Shown: piece by piece, positions 1 through 10,291 of the stretch
How the letters are laid out: each line of letters opens with the position of its first letter
How positions within the stretch are numbered: position 1 is the first letter of the stretch
Assembly: GCF_022647665.1 (NCBI RefSeq)
Contig: NZ_CP071872.1
Location: 1,488,001-1,552,000, forward strand
Reading direction: 5' to 3'
DNA: 64,000 nucleotides
Source of the DNA: Streptomyces formicae
GTDB lineage: Bacteria; Actinomycetota; Actinomycetes; Streptomycetales; Streptomycetaceae
Position numbers and translations under genes: made by a program
Notes under the pieces: model-generated
The model's database searches: none
Told to the model about the DNA's origin: nothing
What the model saw: only the letters and a program-made list of their open reading frames with translations

Positions 1-524
1 CGGACGAAGCCCCGTACGGGGACTGGCTGTGCACGGTCTTCGACCTGTGGTGGGCCGGCGACGGGCGGGCCACCCGCATCCGGCTCTTCGAGGAGTGCAT
101 CGCGCTGCTGCTCGGCGCCCCGGCGGCGACGGAGTCGCTCGGCACCCAGCCGTTCACCTCCGTCGTCGTGGAGACCGACGGCAGCATCGAGCAGACCGAC
201 TCCCTCAAGTCCGCCTACGAAGGCGCCGCGGCCACCGGCCTCGACGTCTTCCGGCACAGCTTCGACGAGGCTCTGCGCCACCCGGGCGTCGCCGCCCGCC
301 AGTCCGGCACCGCCGCCCTCTCCGAGGTCTGCCGCGGCTGCTCCCTGGTGGCGGTCTGCGGCGGCGGCCAGTACCCGCACCGGTACCGGCGCGGCCACGG
401 CTTCCGCAACCCCTCCGTCTTCTGCGCCGATCTGCAACGCCTCATCCGCCATGCCGCGTCCCGGGTGGGCGCCGCGGCCGCGACGGCCGGCTCCGGCACG
501 GCCGTCTCCGGTGGCGGCCGATGA
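1..524 (+). CDS. fxsB: FxsB-type radical SAM/SPASM enzyme, C-terminal part (5' end outside window)
   Basis: The reading frame is open from the left edge and stops at 522-524. The visible part is the C-terminal auxiliary (SPASM) region: a cysteine-containing segment CRGCSLVAVCGGG at about 333-371, followed by PHRY and a further Cys in PSVFC. In this family these cysteines hold the auxiliary Fe-S cluster. FxsB enzymes use S-adenosylmethionine radical chemistry to build three-residue cyclophane crosslinks in an FxSxx-ending precursor peptide. The assignment rests on the SPASM motif together with the next two genes, which are characteristic of the FxSxx-COOH system. Its TGA overlaps the ATG of the next gene (ATGA at 521-524), so the two are probably translationally coupled. 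The radical SAM core (CxxxCxxC) and the precursor gene must lie upstream and are not seen. Confidence 0.82.
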   Translation, partial: DEAPYGDWLCTVFDLWWAGDGRATRIRLFEECIALLLGAPAATESLGTQPFTSVVVETDGSIEQTDSLKSAYEGAAATGLDVFRHSFDEALRHPGVAARQSGTAALSEVCRGCSLVAVCGGGQYPHRYRRGHGFRNPSVFCADLQRLIRHAASRVGAAAATAGSGTAVSGGGR

Positions 525-1930
525 GCCGCGGGCTCCGCTCCCTCACCGAGGCACAGGTGCGCGAGCTCGGACGCACCGGGGGCAGTCCGGCCGTGCTCGA
601 CCGGCTCGCTGCCGACCAGGACGCCCGGCGGCTCCTCCTGCTGCGGGCCGTCCTCGACAGTGCCGAGTCCGCGCCGCGCGACAGGCTGCCTCCCGCCGCG
701 CTCGCCCGGCTGCGGCTGCACTGGACGGTTCTGGAGGAGGCGGACCGCGCGGACCGGGCCGCGACCCGGACCGTGCTCCACTACCCGCTGCTCGGCCCGT
801 GGGCCCAGCGGTGTCTGCGTCTCCTCGCGGCGCCCCGGGCACCCACCGGGAGCACACGGGAGGCCGACCACCTCGGTGCCGTCGCAGCCGCCGCGGCCGT
901 CCGCGCCGGACTGCACCGCACCTTCCGGCTGGTGGCCCGCGGCGGACGGCTCGCCCTGCCCACCCTCGGCGTCCTCGACCTCCACGGCGCGCCCGGCGCA
1001 CCCCCGTCCCCGCTGGTCGAACTCGTCACCGACGACGGCACCCTGACCGTCCTCCCGCCCGCCGCCCCGCCCGTGGTCGTCCGGCCCGCTGCCGCCGGCG
1101 GCCGGCCGTCCGCCGACCCGCGCTGGATCCCCGTGCACCTGCTGCGCGCGTCGGCCGGGACCGTGCTGCTGGACGACCTCGACCTGTACCGGACGGCGGA
1201 CAGCGGGCTGGAACGCCACGGACTCGCCCCCGCCGAAGCCCTCGGCAAGGAGCCGCGCGACCGCTGGGAGGAGGCATGGGCCTCGGTCGCCCCGCTGCTG
1301 GCCGTGGGCGGCCGGCAGCGGCTCGACGACCTGACCCTGCTGCGCTGTCTCGTCCCGCTGGCGCCGCCGCCCGGTGCCGCCACGGCCGGCGGCGGCCCCC
1401 TGCACTGCAGCGGCACCCGTCGCGAGGCGTTCGGGGCGGTGCTGAGCAGCACCCCGCAGAGCCCCGCGTTCCTCGCCGCGACGCTCGTCCACGAGCTCCA
1501 CCACATCAAGCTGTCGGCGCTCGCCGAGCTCGCGCCGCTCCACACCGCGGACGGCCGCCCCCGGCACTGGGCGCCGTGGCGGCCCGACCCCAGGCCCTTC
1601 GACGGCCTGCTCCAGGGTACCTACTCGCACGCCGCGCTCGCCGACTACTGGCAGAGGTTCGCCCTGCACACCACCGACCCGGCCCTGCGCGACCTGGCCT
1701 GGGCCGAGCACGCACGCTGCCGCGAGCAGGTGACCGCCGTCCTGCCGGTGATCGCGGGCTCCCGCAGCCTCACACCCGCCGGCCGCGTCCTCACCGACGA
1801 GCTCCTGGCCCACCACACCGCGCTCGGCGCACGGCCCGCGCCCGCCGGGCACCGGGCGCGCGCCGCCGCGTACGTGGCCACCGCGCGCGCCGCCTGGCAG
1901 CGCCGCCACCCGGCCGCACCGGGTGGCTGA
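521..1930 (+). CDS. HExxH-type (2-oxoglutarate-dependent) peptide beta-hydroxylase of the FxS RiPP cluster
   Basis: A 469-aa protein starting at ATG 521, coupled by ATGA overlap to the radical SAM gene. The key motif is LVHELHHIK at about residues 322-330, a zinc-protease-like HExxH. In actinobacterial RiPP clusters this motif marks a family now described as 2-oxoglutarate-dependent peptide beta-hydroxylases. In many FxS clusters the domain is fused to the radical SAM protein and lacks the motif. Here it is a separate protein and the motif is intact, which suggests an active second tailoring step on the cyclophane peptide. The rest is Ala/Arg/Leu-rich with no signal peptide or membrane segment. 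The open frame extends upstream to position 29, but that part is out-of-frame shadow of the radical SAM gene. The 2-oxoglutarate dependence is family knowledge, not visible here. Confidence 0.75.
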   Translation: MSRGLRSLTEAQVRELGRTGGSPAVLDRLAADQDARRLLLLRAVLDSAESAPRDRLPPAALARLRLHWTVLEEADRADRAATRTVLHYPLLGPWAQRCLRLLAAPRAPTGSTREADHLGAVAAAAAVRAGLHRTFRLVARGGRLALPTLGVLDLHGAPGAPPSPLVELVTDDGTLTVLPPAAPPVVVRPAAAGGRPSADPRWIPVHLLRASAGTVLLDDLDLYRTADSGLERHGLAPAEALGKEPRDRWEEAWASVAPLLAVGGRQRLDDLTLLRCLVPLAPPPGAATAGGGPLHCSGTRREAFGAVLSSTPQSPAFLAATLVHELHHIKLSALAELAPLHTADGRPRHWAPWRPDPRPFDGLLQGTYSHAALADYWQRFALHTTDPALRDLAWAEHARCREQVTAVLPVIAGSRSLTPAGRVLTDELLAHHTALGARPAPAGHRARAAAYVATARAAWQRRHPAAPGG

Positions 1931-1996
1931 AGGGAGTGTGTGCGTAGTCACGGGCCGTAGTCGCGGTGTAGGTTCGGGCCCGCAGATCACGATCTG

Positions 1997-4900
1997 ATGG
2001 CCCGTCTGAAATGTTGTTGGATACGCAAGTCGAGGGAGTGGGCCTTGTCCGCAGCGCGCACGTCGGCCGCCACGGGCGACGGACAGTCCGTCACCATCAG
2101 TTTCGCCGGCTTCAACCGTGCCTGGGCCGCCTGGATCGGAGACCGGCTGGAACAGCGCGGACACCGCGTGACCTATCTGCGCTGGGACCCGCCGCCGCAC
2201 ACCCCGCTCGCCGACGCGCTCAGGGACCTCCTGCTGGCCCCCGGGAAGGTCCTCGTCATCCTCAGCGAGTGGTACTTCCAGCTCGGCCCGCGCACCCACA
2301 CGGAGTGGAACGAGGCGCTGCGCGACGTCGTCGTGCCCGCCCAGGACAGGTTCGCCGCCGTCTCCATCACCTCGGCCGTACTGCCCACCGCGACCGCCGT
2401 GTTCGCCGCACCCGAGCTGTGGCCGGTGGCCGCGGCGGAGGCCGAGCGCCGGGCGCTCGCCGCCCTCGGCCTGCCCGCGGACCGCGCCGGCGACCCGGCC
2501 CGCTCCGCCGGCCCCCGCTTTCCGCGCGAGGACCCCGAGGTGTGGGGCGGAGTGCCCCGTCGCAACGTCCGCTTCACGGGCCGCGAGCAGCTGCTCGGCG
2601 ACGTCTACCACCAGCTCCAGCAGGCCGAGCGCGGCGCCGCCGTGTGCACCCTGTACGGCATGCCCGGGGTCGGCAAGACCCAGCTGGCGGCCGAGTACGT
2701 CTACCGCTTCGGCTCCGAGTACGACGTCGTGTGGTGGGTGCCCGCGGACAAACGGGCCACCTTCCGCGAGCAGCTCGCCAAGCTCGCACCAGCCCTCGGG
2801 CTCAACACCGGCCACGAGTACGGCGAGCGGCTCAGGGCCCTGCGGGAGGCGCTGCGCCGCGGCACTCCGTACTCCCGCTGGCTGCTGGTGCTGGACGGGG
2901 CCGACGAGCCGGAGTGGCTGACGGAGCTGCTGCCCACGGGCCCCGGCCATGTCCTGATCACTTCGCGCAACCGCGACTGGCGCGAGTACAACTCCACGAT
3001 GCTCGAAATCCCCGTCTACCAGCGGGAGGAGAGCATCGCCTTCATCCGCCGCCGGGCACCGCGGCTCAGCCGGCCCGACGCCGACCAGCTCGCCGACGCG
3101 CTGGAGGACGTGCCCCTGCTGCTCGACCAGACCGCCGGCTGGCTCGGCGACTCCGACATGTCGATCGGGCAGTACCTGGACCTCCTCGGCTCCGGCGCCG
3201 AGCATGTGGTGAAGGTGTCGAAGGACTTCCCCACCGCTTTCCCCAACGCCTGGTCGATACTGCTCAACCAGCTGAAGGAGACCGTCCCCGAGTCGATCGA
3301 CCTGCTGCGCCTCTGCTCGTTCTTCTCCTCCGGCACGATCCCCGTGCGCCTGCTGCGCGAGCTGGCCGACCGGGATCTGCCGCCGCAGTTCACCCGGCTG
3401 CTCGGCGACCCGCTGCTGTGGAACCGGGCGCTCAACCAGCTCTTCAAGTACTCGGTCGTCCGCAGGGAGGTGCACGAGCCGCAGGCCGACGAGGCGAGCG
3501 GCGGCGACACCCTCTACATGCACCGCATGGTGCACAAGATGGTCCAGGACGACATTCCGCCCGAGGACCGGGAGGTGTTCGCCGACGTCGTACGGCAGGC
3601 GCTCGCGGCCGCGGACACGGGACGGCCGACCGACACCAGGCAGTGGCCGCGCTACGCCGAGATCGCGCCCCATCTCAAGACGGCGAGCGTGCTGGAGAGC
3701 GATCGCCGCGAGGTCCAGACACTGGTGCTGAACACCATGCGCTACATGTACCTGGCGGGCGAGTACAGCGCGGGCCTCACGCTCGCGACGGCCACGCTGG
3801 AGAGCTGGCGCGAGCGGCTCGGCGAGACCCACCCCAGGATCTGGGACGTCTCCTACCACTACGCCAACCTCCTGCGCGCGACCGGGAACTACGCGGGGAC
3901 CGAGGTCGTCGACCGCGCCGTCATGGACCATCTCGTCGCCGAGCGGGGCTTCAGCGACCTCGACACCCTGCGCGCCGCCGCCGGGCTCGCCGCTGACCTG
4001 CGCGGACTCGCCCGCTACGACGAGGCGCACGACCTCTCCCGCCGCATCCTCGACGGCTACACCGAGCTCGTCGGCGAACAGGACTCCCGCACCGTCAACG
4101 CCCAGAACAACCTGGCCGTCTCCCTGCGGCTGCTGGGCCGGTACGAGGACGCGCTCCGGCTCGACCTGAGCACGCTGGAGGCCCGGCGCGCCCTGCTCCG
4201 CCCGCGGCACGCCTGGACGCTCTACTCCGAGATCCACTACGCCACCGATCTGCGCCTCCTCGGCCGCTATCCGGAGGCGATCTCGGTCCAGGACCAGAGC
4301 GCCCGCGTGCACCAGCAGGTGATGGGCCCCAACAACCCGCAGACCCTGCGCGCCGACCACAACCTGGCCCTGTGCCAGTACCGGCAGGGCGACCGCACCA
4401 GGGCCGGCGAGCTGCTGGCGAGTGTCGTCAGGCGCGCGGAGACGGCCCTCGGCGAGAGCGACCCCGTCACGCAGACGGCCGCCCTCGCCTATTCGGCGTA
4501 CGGCCGCGAGCACGGCGTCCTCGACGAGGCACGCGCCCTGTGCGAGGCCGTCGGAGGGCGCTATCTGGCCGTCCTCGGCCCCCGCCATCCGTACACCATC
4601 GGTACGAACGCGAACCTCGCCCTGATCCTGCGCGCCGCAGGGGAGCGCGAGCAGTCGCAGCTCCTCATGGACGAGGCGCTGGACGGCATGGAACGGGCCG
4701 TGGGCGCGGACCACCCGTGGACCCTGGGCTGTGCGCTGAACGCGACCGCCGCCCGCAACTTCGCCGGTGACCCCGAGGGCGCCGAGGTCCTGAGCCGGGA
4801 CACGGTGCGCCGGGCCAGGGAGGTGCTGGGGGAGCGGCATCCGCTCACGCTCTCCGGCCTGGTGGCCCTCGCCGCCGATCTGCGGGCCCTGCGCAAGCGG

Positions 4901-5032
4901 GCCGAGGCGGACAAGGTCGAGGAGGAGGCGCTGGCCGGGCTCGCGGCCTCGCTCGGAGCCCAGCACGTGCACACGGTCTCCGCCCGCTCCCGCACCCGGC
5001 CCTACTGGGACTTCGAGCCGCTGATCACCTGA
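1997..5032 (+). CDS. fxsT: FxsT: TIR-like / NB-ARC / TPR protein of the FxSxx-COOH system
   Basis: About 1011 aa from ATG 1997. TTG 2045 is an alternative start because GAGGGAG stands about 8 bases upstream of it, while ATG 1997 has no clear ribosome site. Order of parts: a TIR-like segment at about residues 30-140 (SFAGFNRAWAAWIGDRLEQ; sheet-helix pattern typical of the FxsC/TIR type); an NB-ARC/STAND ATPase at about 190-500 with P-loop GMPGVGKTQL at about residue 221 and Walker B LLVLDGADE; then about 450 aa of TPR-like repeats (recurring GxxxxxTLxAxxNLAxxLRxxG). It is a STAND-type signalling ATPase encoded with cyclophane RiPP genes. Its role in that system is not established; sensing or immunity is inference from architecture. 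A 66-base gap before it leaves room for its own promoter. Confidence 0.8.
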   Translation: MARLKCCWIRKSREWALSAARTSAATGDGQSVTISFAGFNRAWAAWIGDRLEQRGHRVTYLRWDPPPHTPLADALRDLLLAPGKVLVILSEWYFQLGPRTHTEWNEALRDVVVPAQDRFAAVSITSAVLPTATAVFAAPELWPVAAAEAERRALAALGLPADRAGDPARSAGPRFPREDPEVWGGVPRRNVRFTGREQLLGDVYHQLQQAERGAAVCTLYGMPGVGKTQLAAEYVYRFGSEYDVVWWVPADKRATFREQLAKLAPALGLNTGHEYGERLRALREALRRGTPYSRWLLVLDGADEPEWLTELLPTGPGHVLITSRNRDWREYNSTMLEIPVYQREESIAFIRRRAPRLSRPDADQLADALEDVPLLLDQTAGWLGDSDMSIGQYLDLLGSGAEHVVKVSKDFPTAFPNAWSILLNQLKETVPESIDLLRLCSFFSSGTIPVRLLRELADRDLPPQFTRLLGDPLLWNRALNQLFKYSVVRREVHEPQADEASGGDTLYMHRMVHKMVQDDIPPEDREVFADVVRQALAAADTGRPTDTRQWPRYAEIAPHLKTASVLESDRREVQTLVLNTMRYMYLAGEYSAGLTLATATLESWRERLGETHPRIWDVSYHYANLLRATGNYAGTEVVDRAVMDHLVAERGFSDLDTLRAAAGLAADLRGLARYDEAHDLSRRILDGYTELVGEQDSRTVNAQNNLAVSLRLLGRYEDALRLDLSTLEARRALLRPRHAWTLYSEIHYATDLRLLGRYPEAISVQDQSARVHQQVMGPNNPQTLRADHNLALCQYRQGDRTRAGELLASVVRRAETALGESDPVTQTAALAYSAYGREHGVLDEARALCEAVGGRYLAVLGPRHPYTIGTNANLALILRAAGEREQSQLLMDEALDGMERAVGADHPWTLGCALNATAARNFAGDPEGAEVLSRDTVRRAREVLGERHPLTLSGLVALAADLRALRKRAEADKVEEEALAGLAASLGAQHVHTVSARSRTRPYWDFEPLIT

Positions 5033-5050
5033 GCCGCCCGTGCCGGGAAA

Positions 5051-5091
5051 GGGACCGGCCCCCACCGAGTCGCTCGGTGGGGGCCGGTCCC
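5051..5091. terminator. Perfect 19-bp stem-loop, bidirectional terminator
   Basis: GGGACCGGCCCCCACCGAG at 5051-5069 pairs perfectly with 5073-5091 around a TCG triloop. It lies between the convergent fxsT and kgd genes, 18 bases past the fxsT stop, and can serve both strands. There is no long T-run, as is usual in Streptomyces. Confidence 0.9.
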
Positions 5092-5106
5092 TGCGTCAGC
5101 TGTGGC

Positions 5107-8100
5107 TCAGGCCTCGAAGACCTCGTTGACCAACTGCTGCTGCTCCGCCTGGTGGCGCTTGGCCGAGCCCACGGCCGGGGACGACCCGTGCGGGCGGGAG
5201 ATGCGGCGCAGCCGCTCGTCGTGCGGGACGTCCGCGCCGACGGCCAGGTCCAGGTGGTCGATCAGGTTGAGCGCGATGAACGGCCAGGCGCCCTGGTTGG
5301 CCGGCTCCTCCTGGGCCCACAGGTACTTCTCGGCGTTCGGGAACTTGGCGATCTCCTCCTGGAGCTCGGCACCCGGCAGCGGGTACAGGCGCTCGAGACG
5401 GATGATCGCGGTGTCCTTGATGCCGCGCTTCTGACGCTCGGCGTCGAGGTCGTAGTAGACCTTGCCCGAGGTGAAGACGACCTTGCGGACGTCGGCCGGG
5501 TCGACCGACGCGTCGCCGATCACCGGGCGGAAGCCGCCGGTGAGGAACTCCTCCGCCTTGGACGCCGCGGCCTTCAGACGCAGCATCGACTTCGGCGTGA
5601 AGATGATGAGCGGCTTGTGGTGCGGGTTGTGGACCTGCCAGCGCAGCAGGTGGAAGTAGTTCGACGGCAGGGTCGGCATGGCGACCGTCATGTTGTTCTG
5701 CGCGCACAGCTGGAGGAAGCGCTCCGGGCGGGCGGACGAGTGGTCCGGGCCCTGGCCCTCGTAGCCGTGCGGAAGGAGCAGCGTGACGCCGGAGGTCTGG
5801 CCCCACTTCTGCTCGGCCGAGGAGATGAACTCGTCGACGACGGTCTGGGCGCCGTTGACGAAGTCACCGAACTGGGCCTCCCACATGACCAGTGCGTCCG
5901 GGCGGGCCAGCGAGTAGCCGTACTCGAAGCCCATCGCCGCGTACTCGCTGAGCAGCGAGTCGTAGACGTTGTAGCGGGCCTGCTCGTCGGTCAGGTAGAG
6001 CAGCGGGGTGTAGTCCTCGCCGGTCTCCTGGTCGACGAGGACCGCGTGGCGCTGGCCGAAGGTGCCGCGGCGGGTGTCCTGGCCGGCGAGGCGCACCGGG
6101 GTGCCCTCCATCAGCAGCGAGCCGATGGCCAAAGTCTCGCCCATGCCCCAGTCGATCGTGCCGTCCTCGACCGAGGCGGCGCGGCGCTGGAGCTGCGGCA
6201 GCAGCCGGGGGTGGACGGTGACCTGGTCCGGGACGTTGACCTGCGACTCGGCGATCCGCTTGACGACCTCCTGGGAGACCGCGGTGGTCACGGAGACCGG
6301 GAACTCGGCCTGGGCGTCGGGGACATGGGCCGGGGCCGGGGTGGAGGTGGCCTCGCGGACCTCCGCGAACACCTTCTCCAGCTGGCCCTGGAAGTCCTGG
6401 AGCGCCTGCTCGGCCTCTTCCAGGGTGATGTCGCCGCGACCGATGAGCGACTCGGTGTAGAGCTTGCGTACCGAGCGCTTCTTGTCGATCAGGTTGTACA
6501 TCTGCGGGTTGGTGAACTGCGGGTTGTCGCCCTCGTTGTGGCCGCGGCGGCGGTAGCAGATGAGGTCGATCACGACGTCCTTGTTGAACGTCTGGCGGAA
6601 CTCGAAGGCGAGCCGCGCCACGCGGACCACGGCCTCCGGGTCGTCGCCGTTCACGTGGAAGATCGGCGCCTCGATCATGCGGGCCACGTCGGTCGCGTAC
6701 ATCGACGAACGCGACGACTCCGGGGCGGCGGTGAAGCCGACCTGGTTGTTGATGACGATGTGGACCGTGCCGCCCGTGCGATAGCCGCGCAACTGCGACA
6801 TGTTGAGCGTCTCGGCCACGACGCCCTGGCCGGCGAAGGCCGCGTCGCCGTGCAGGGCGACGGGCAGGACGGTGAAGTCCGTGCCGCCCTTGTTGATGAT
6901 GTCCTGCTTGGCGCGGACGACGCCCTCCAGGACCGGGTCCACGGCCTCCAGGTGCGACGGGTTGGCGACCAGGCTGACCTTGATCTGCTCGCCGTCGAGG
7001 CCGGTGAAGGTGCCGTTGGCGCCCAGGTGGTACTTCACGTCGCCGGAGCCGTGCATCGACTTCGGGTCGAGGTTGCCCTCGAACTCGCGGAAGATCTGCG
7101 CGTACGACTTGCCGACGATGTTCGCCAGGACGTTGAGGCGGCCGCGGTGGGCCATGCCGATGACGACCTCGTCCAGGCGGGACTCGGCAGCGGAGTCGAT
7201 GACCGCGTCGAGCAGCGGGATGACGGACTCGCCGCCCTCCAGCGAGAACCGCTTCTGGCCGACGTACTTCGTCTGCAGGAAGGTCTCGAACGCCTCGGCC
7301 GCGTTGAGCCGGCGCAGGATCCGCAGCTGCTCCTCGCGCTCCGGCTTGGCGTGCGGGCGCTCGACGCGGTCCTGGATCCACTTGCGCTGCTTCGGGTCCT
7401 GGATGTGCATGAACTCGATGCCGGTGGTGCGGCAGTACGAGTCGCGCAGCACGCCGAGGATGTCGCGGAGCTTCATCATCGACTTGCCGCCGAAGCCGCC
7501 GACCGCGAACTCGCGCTCCAGGTCCCACAGGGTGAGCCCGTGCTCGGTGATGTCCAGGTCGGGGTGCTTGCGCTGGCGGTACTCCAGCGGGTCGGTGTCG
7601 GCCATGACGTGGCCGCGTACCCGGTAGGAGTGGATCAGCTCGAAGACACGGGCGGCCTTGGTGACGTCGTCGTCGTGGGAGGCGTCGATGTCCTTGAGCC
7701 AGCGGACCGGCTCGTAGGGGATGCGCAGCGACTCGAAGACGTCGTCGTAGAAGCCGTCCTCGCCGAGCAGCAGGTTGGCGACGACCCGCAGGAACTCGCC
7801 GGAGGCGGCGCCCTGGATGACCCGGTGGTCGTAGGTCGACGTCAGGGTCATGACCTTGGAGATGCCCAGCTTGTTCAGGGTGTCCTGGGAGGTGCCCTGG
7901 AATTCGGCCGGGTAGTCCATCGAGCCGACGCCCATGATCACCGACTGGCCGGGCATCAGCCGCGGCACGGAGTGGACGGTGCCGAGGCCGCCGGGGTTGG
8001 TGAGGGAGACGGTGACGCCCGTGAAGTCGTCCATCGTCAGCTTGTTGTTCCGGGCGCGGCGGACGATGTCCTCGTAGGCCTGCCAGAACTCGAAGAAGTT

Positions 8101-8940
8101 CAGCGTCTCGGCCTTCTTGATGGCCGCGACGACGAGCTGGCGCTCACCGTTCGGCTTCACCAGGTCGATGGCGAGGCCGAGGTTGATGTGCGGGGGCTTG
8201 ACCAGGACCGGCTTGCCGTCCTTCTCCGCGAAGGAGTTGTTCATCGACGGCATGGCCTTGATCGCCTGCACCATCGCGTAGCCGATGAGGTGGGTGAAGG
8301 AGATCTTCCCGCCCCGGGCGCGCTTCAGGTGGTTGTTGATGACGATCCGGTTGTCGAAGAGCAGCTTCACCGGGACGGCGCGGACGGAGGTGGCCGTCGG
8401 CAGCTCCAGCGAGGCGTTCATGTTCTTCGCGACGGCGGCGGAGGGGCCGCGCAGCGGGACGAGCTCGGGGCCCGCGGGGGCCTCCGCTGCAGGCGCGGCG
8501 GCCTTGGCGGCGGGGGCGGCGGGCGCGGCCGCGGCGGGCTTCGCCGGAGCCGCGGGAGCCGGAGCCGTGGGCGCCGGGGCCGGGGTCTGTGCGGGGGCCT
8601 GCGCCTGAGCCGGAGCCGCAGGAGCGGCGGCGGGCTGCGCCGGAGCCGTCGGGGCCGCGGGCGTCGCCGGAGCCTGTGCGGTGCTCGGCGTCTGCGCGGC
8701 GGCGGGTGCGGTGGGCACCGCTGCCCCTGCGGCAGCGGAGCCGGCGGTGGCCGCACCGCCCGGCTTGTAGTCGGCGAAGAAGTCCCACCAGGCGCGGTCG
8801 ACCGAATTCGGGTCCTGGAGGTACTGCTGGTAGATCTCGTCGACGAGCCACTCATTGGGACCGAACGCGGCAGCGGGGTTCTTCCCCTGCCCGTCTGGGT
8901 CGGTCGAAGTGCTCGAGTTACTGGGGGACTGAGACGACAC
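5107..8940 (-). CDS. kgd: Multifunctional 2-oxoglutarate metabolism enzyme (E1/E2-like), KGD
   Basis: A 1277-aa TCA-cycle enzyme that decarboxylates 2-oxoglutarate (thiamine diphosphate dependent) and carries a fused succinyltransferase-like domain, as in other actinobacteria. Visible parts: N-terminal helix [14 protein letters not shown] at about 28-41; an Ala/Pro/Gln-rich linker at about 62-158; an E2-like acyltransferase domain at about 165-400 with DHRVIQG at 371-377; and the large E1 domain from about 420 to the end, with the ThDP/Mg motif [10 protein letters not shown]. No lipoyl domain is present, which is normal for KGD. I chose GTG 8940 because the family begins at this point (MSSQSPSN...). 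GTG 8967 is an in-frame alternative nine codons longer. It lies downstream of the two-component genes on the same strand after 259 non-coding bases, and so probably has its own promoter. Confidence 0.95.
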   Translation of the reverse strand: MSSQSPSNSSTSTDPDGQGKNPAAAFGPNEWLVDEIYQQYLQDPNSVDRAWWDFFADYKPGGAATAGSAAAGAAVPTAPAAAQTPSTAQAPATPAAPTAPAQPAAAPAAPAQAQAPAQTPAPAPTAPAPAAPAKPAAAAPAAPAAKAAAPAAEAPAGPELVPLRGPSAAVAKNMNASLELPTATSVRAVPVKLLFDNRIVINNHLKRARGGKISFTHLIGYAMVQAIKAMPSMNNSFAEKDGKPVLVKPPHINLGLAIDLVKPNGERQLVVAAIKKAETLNFFEFWQAYEDIVRRARNNKLTMDDFTGVTVSLTNPGGLGTVHSVPRLMPGQSVIMGVGSMDYPAEFQGTSQDTLNKLGISKVMTLTSTYDHRVIQGAASGEFLRVVANLLLGEDGFYDDVFESLRIPYEPVRWLKDIDASHDDDVTKAARVFELIHSYRVRGHVMADTDPLEYRQRKHPDLDITEHGLTLWDLEREFAVGGFGGKSMMKLRDILGVLRDSYCRTTGIEFMHIQDPKQRKWIQDRVERPHAKPEREEQLRILRRLNAAEAFETFLQTKYVGQKRFSLEGGESVIPLLDAVIDSAAESRLDEVVIGMAHRGRLNVLANIVGKSYAQIFREFEGNLDPKSMHGSGDVKYHLGANGTFTGLDGEQIKVSLVANPSHLEAVDPVLEGVVRAKQDIINKGGTDFTVLPVALHGDAAFAGQGVVAETLNMSQLRGYRTGGTVHIVINNQVGFTAAPESSRSSMYATDVARMIEAPIFHVNGDDPEAVVRVARLAFEFRQTFNKDVVIDLICYRRRGHNEGDNPQFTNPQMYNLIDKKRSVRKLYTESLIGRGDITLEEAEQALQDFQGQLEKVFAEVREATSTPAPAHVPDAQAEFPVSVTTAVSQEVVKRIAESQVNVPDQVTVHPRLLPQLQRRAASVEDGTIDWGMGETLAIGSLLMEGTPVRLAGQDTRRGTFGQRHAVLVDQETGEDYTPLLYLTDEQARYNVYDSLLSEYAAMGFEYGYSLARPDALVMWEAQFGDFVNGAQTVVDEFISSAEQKWGQTSGVTLLLPHGYEGQGPDHSSARPERFLQLCAQNNMTVAMPTLPSNYFHLLRWQVHNPHHKPLIIFTPKSMLRLKAAASKAEEFLTGGFRPVIGDASVDPADVRKVVFTSGKVYYDLDAERQKRGIKDTAIIRLERLYPLPGAELQEEIAKFPNAEKYLWAQEEPANQGAWPFIALNLIDHLDLAVGADVPHDERLRRISRPHGSSPAVGSAKRHQAEQQQLVNEVFEA

Positions 8941-9131
8941 GGCGGCAACCGCCCTCTTCCGCTTCACAAGGTGATGGACAGCGGAAATAAAGGCTACGCC
9001 TCCACGGCCGGGAGGTGCAGGCCGGGCGTGGTCATCGTCGCCTAAGTCACACCGGACGGTCGGTTTCGGCGTAGGGAATGGCGGGAAACAACCCAGGTTT
9101 CCCCTGGCGAAGGGTGCGCGTTACCACGGCT

Positions 9132-9148
9132 GCGGGCCCCTGGCCCGC
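9132..9148 (-). terminator. Short GC hairpin after the histidine kinase gene
   Basis: GCGGGCC (9132-9138), CCT loop, GGCCCGC (9142-9148): a 7-bp perfect stem about 50 bases past the histidine kinase stop and before kgd on the same strand. It is a plausible weak terminator; the rest of 8941-9199 shows nothing coding. Confidence 0.45.
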
Positions 9149-9199
9149 ACCCCCTGACGGCACGCACGACGAATGTGCGCCTCCGGTTCGAACCCTACG

Positions 9200-10291
9200 T
9201 CAACCGCGCCGCTGCGCGACTCCCGGAAGGATGACCTGGATCCGGCAGCCGCGTTCTGATTCGGCCACTCCGATCCGCCCGCCGTGCAGCTCCACGGCCC
9301 AGCGCGCGATCGCCAGGCCGAGCCCCGTACCACCGTCACTGCCGGGGCCGTGCGGGGACGGGACGCTGCCCCGGTTGAAGCGTTCGAAGACCTTGTGCCA
9401 CTCCGACTCCGGGATGCCGGGGCCCTCGTCCTGGACCTCCAGGTCGAGCGACTCCGCCTGCGAGCCGCGCCGGGCCCGCACGGTGACCCGGCCGTGCGGC
9501 GGGGAGTGCTTCACCGCGTTGTCGATCAGATTGGCGACGACCTGGTGCAGCCGCTCGGCGTCCGCGTGCGCCGTCAGCTCCGGCGGGGACACGTCGAGGT
9601 GCAGATGCACGTCCTTGCGGGTGTGACTGCCGGAGCCGGAGGAGAGCCCGCGCTGCACGGCGGCCAGGTTGGCCTCCTTCAGCACCCCCGACAGATACGG
9701 CCACACTTCGAAGCGCCGTGCCCTGAGCGGTACCACACCGTTGTCGAGCCGTGACAGGTCCAGCAGCGTCTCGACGAGCCTGCCGAGCCGCTCCGTCTGC
9801 TTCAGCGCCGTACGCATCGTCTCGGGGTCGGCGGCGGACACCCCGTCCACGACGTTCTCCAGGACCGCGCGCAGCGCCGCGATCGGGGTGCGCAGCTCGT
9901 GCGAGACGTTCGCGACGAGCTCCTTGCGGTGCCGGTCCACGGACTCCAGGTCGTCGGCCATGCGGTTGATCGTGGAGGCGAGGTCGCCCAGCTCGTCGCG
10001 GCGGCCCGCGCCGCGCACCCGCCGGGTGTAGTCGCCGTGGGATATCGACTTGGCGACCGTGTTCATCTCGTCCAGCGGCGCGGTCAGGCCGTGGGCGACG
10101 AACTGCGTGATCAGCAGCGTGGTGATCATCGCGAAGACGGTGACGTAGCGCAGCTCGGCCCCGGTCCTGAAGGCGACCAGCGCGAGGCCGGTCGTGATCA
10201 GCACCGACATGACGACCAGTGCGCCGAGCTTGGTCTTGACCGAGATCTCGACCGTGCCCAGCTCGGACCGGAACCGGCTCAGCCGGTTCAT
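9200..10291 (-). CDS. Two-component sensor histidine kinase
   Basis: A 363-aa membrane kinase. Two hydrophobic segments at about 21-42 and 47-68 are nearly back to back, leaving almost no extracytoplasmic loop, so it probably senses within or at the membrane. A HAMP linker follows (about 68-120), then HisKA with the phospho-acceptor in SHELRTP (His131), the N-box NLIDNAVKHS, and G-boxes DEGPGIP and GGTGLGLAIA. The ATG at 10291 overlaps the regulator's TGA (ATGA, 10288-10291), so kinase and regulator are translationally coupled. A longer open frame to 10846 is a shadow inside the regulator gene. It sits directly upstream of kgd on the same strand; whether the system controls kgd is unknown. 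Confidence 0.92.
   Translation of the reverse strand: MNRLSRFRSELGTVEISVKTKLGALVVMSVLITTGLALVAFRTGAELRYVTVFAMITTLLITQFVAHGLTAPLDEMNTVAKSISHGDYTRRVRGAGRRDELGDLASTINRMADDLESVDRHRKELVANVSHELRTPIAALRAVLENVVDGVSAADPETMRTALKQTERLGRLVETLLDLSRLDNGVVPLRARRFEVWPYLSGVLKEANLAAVQRGLSSGSGSHTRKDVHLHLDVSPPELTAHADAERLHQVVANLIDNAVKHSPPHGRVTVRARRGSQAESLDLEVQDEGPGIPESEWHKVFERFNRGSVPSPHGPGSDGGTGLGLAIARWAVELHGGRIGVAESERGCRIQVILPGVAQRRG

Noticed and set aside
215..5065. 1616-aa antisense open frame over the FxS genes
   Set aside because: Shadow frame of high-GC genes; composition rich in Gly/Arg/Val with no family motif, while the plus-strand genes have clear domains.
5077..9045. 1322-aa plus-strand frame opposite kgd
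   Set aside because: Antisense shadow; kgd on the minus strand explains the region.
9185..9200. tRNA T-arm-like GGTTCGAACC
   Set aside because: No cloverleaf can be drawn around it.
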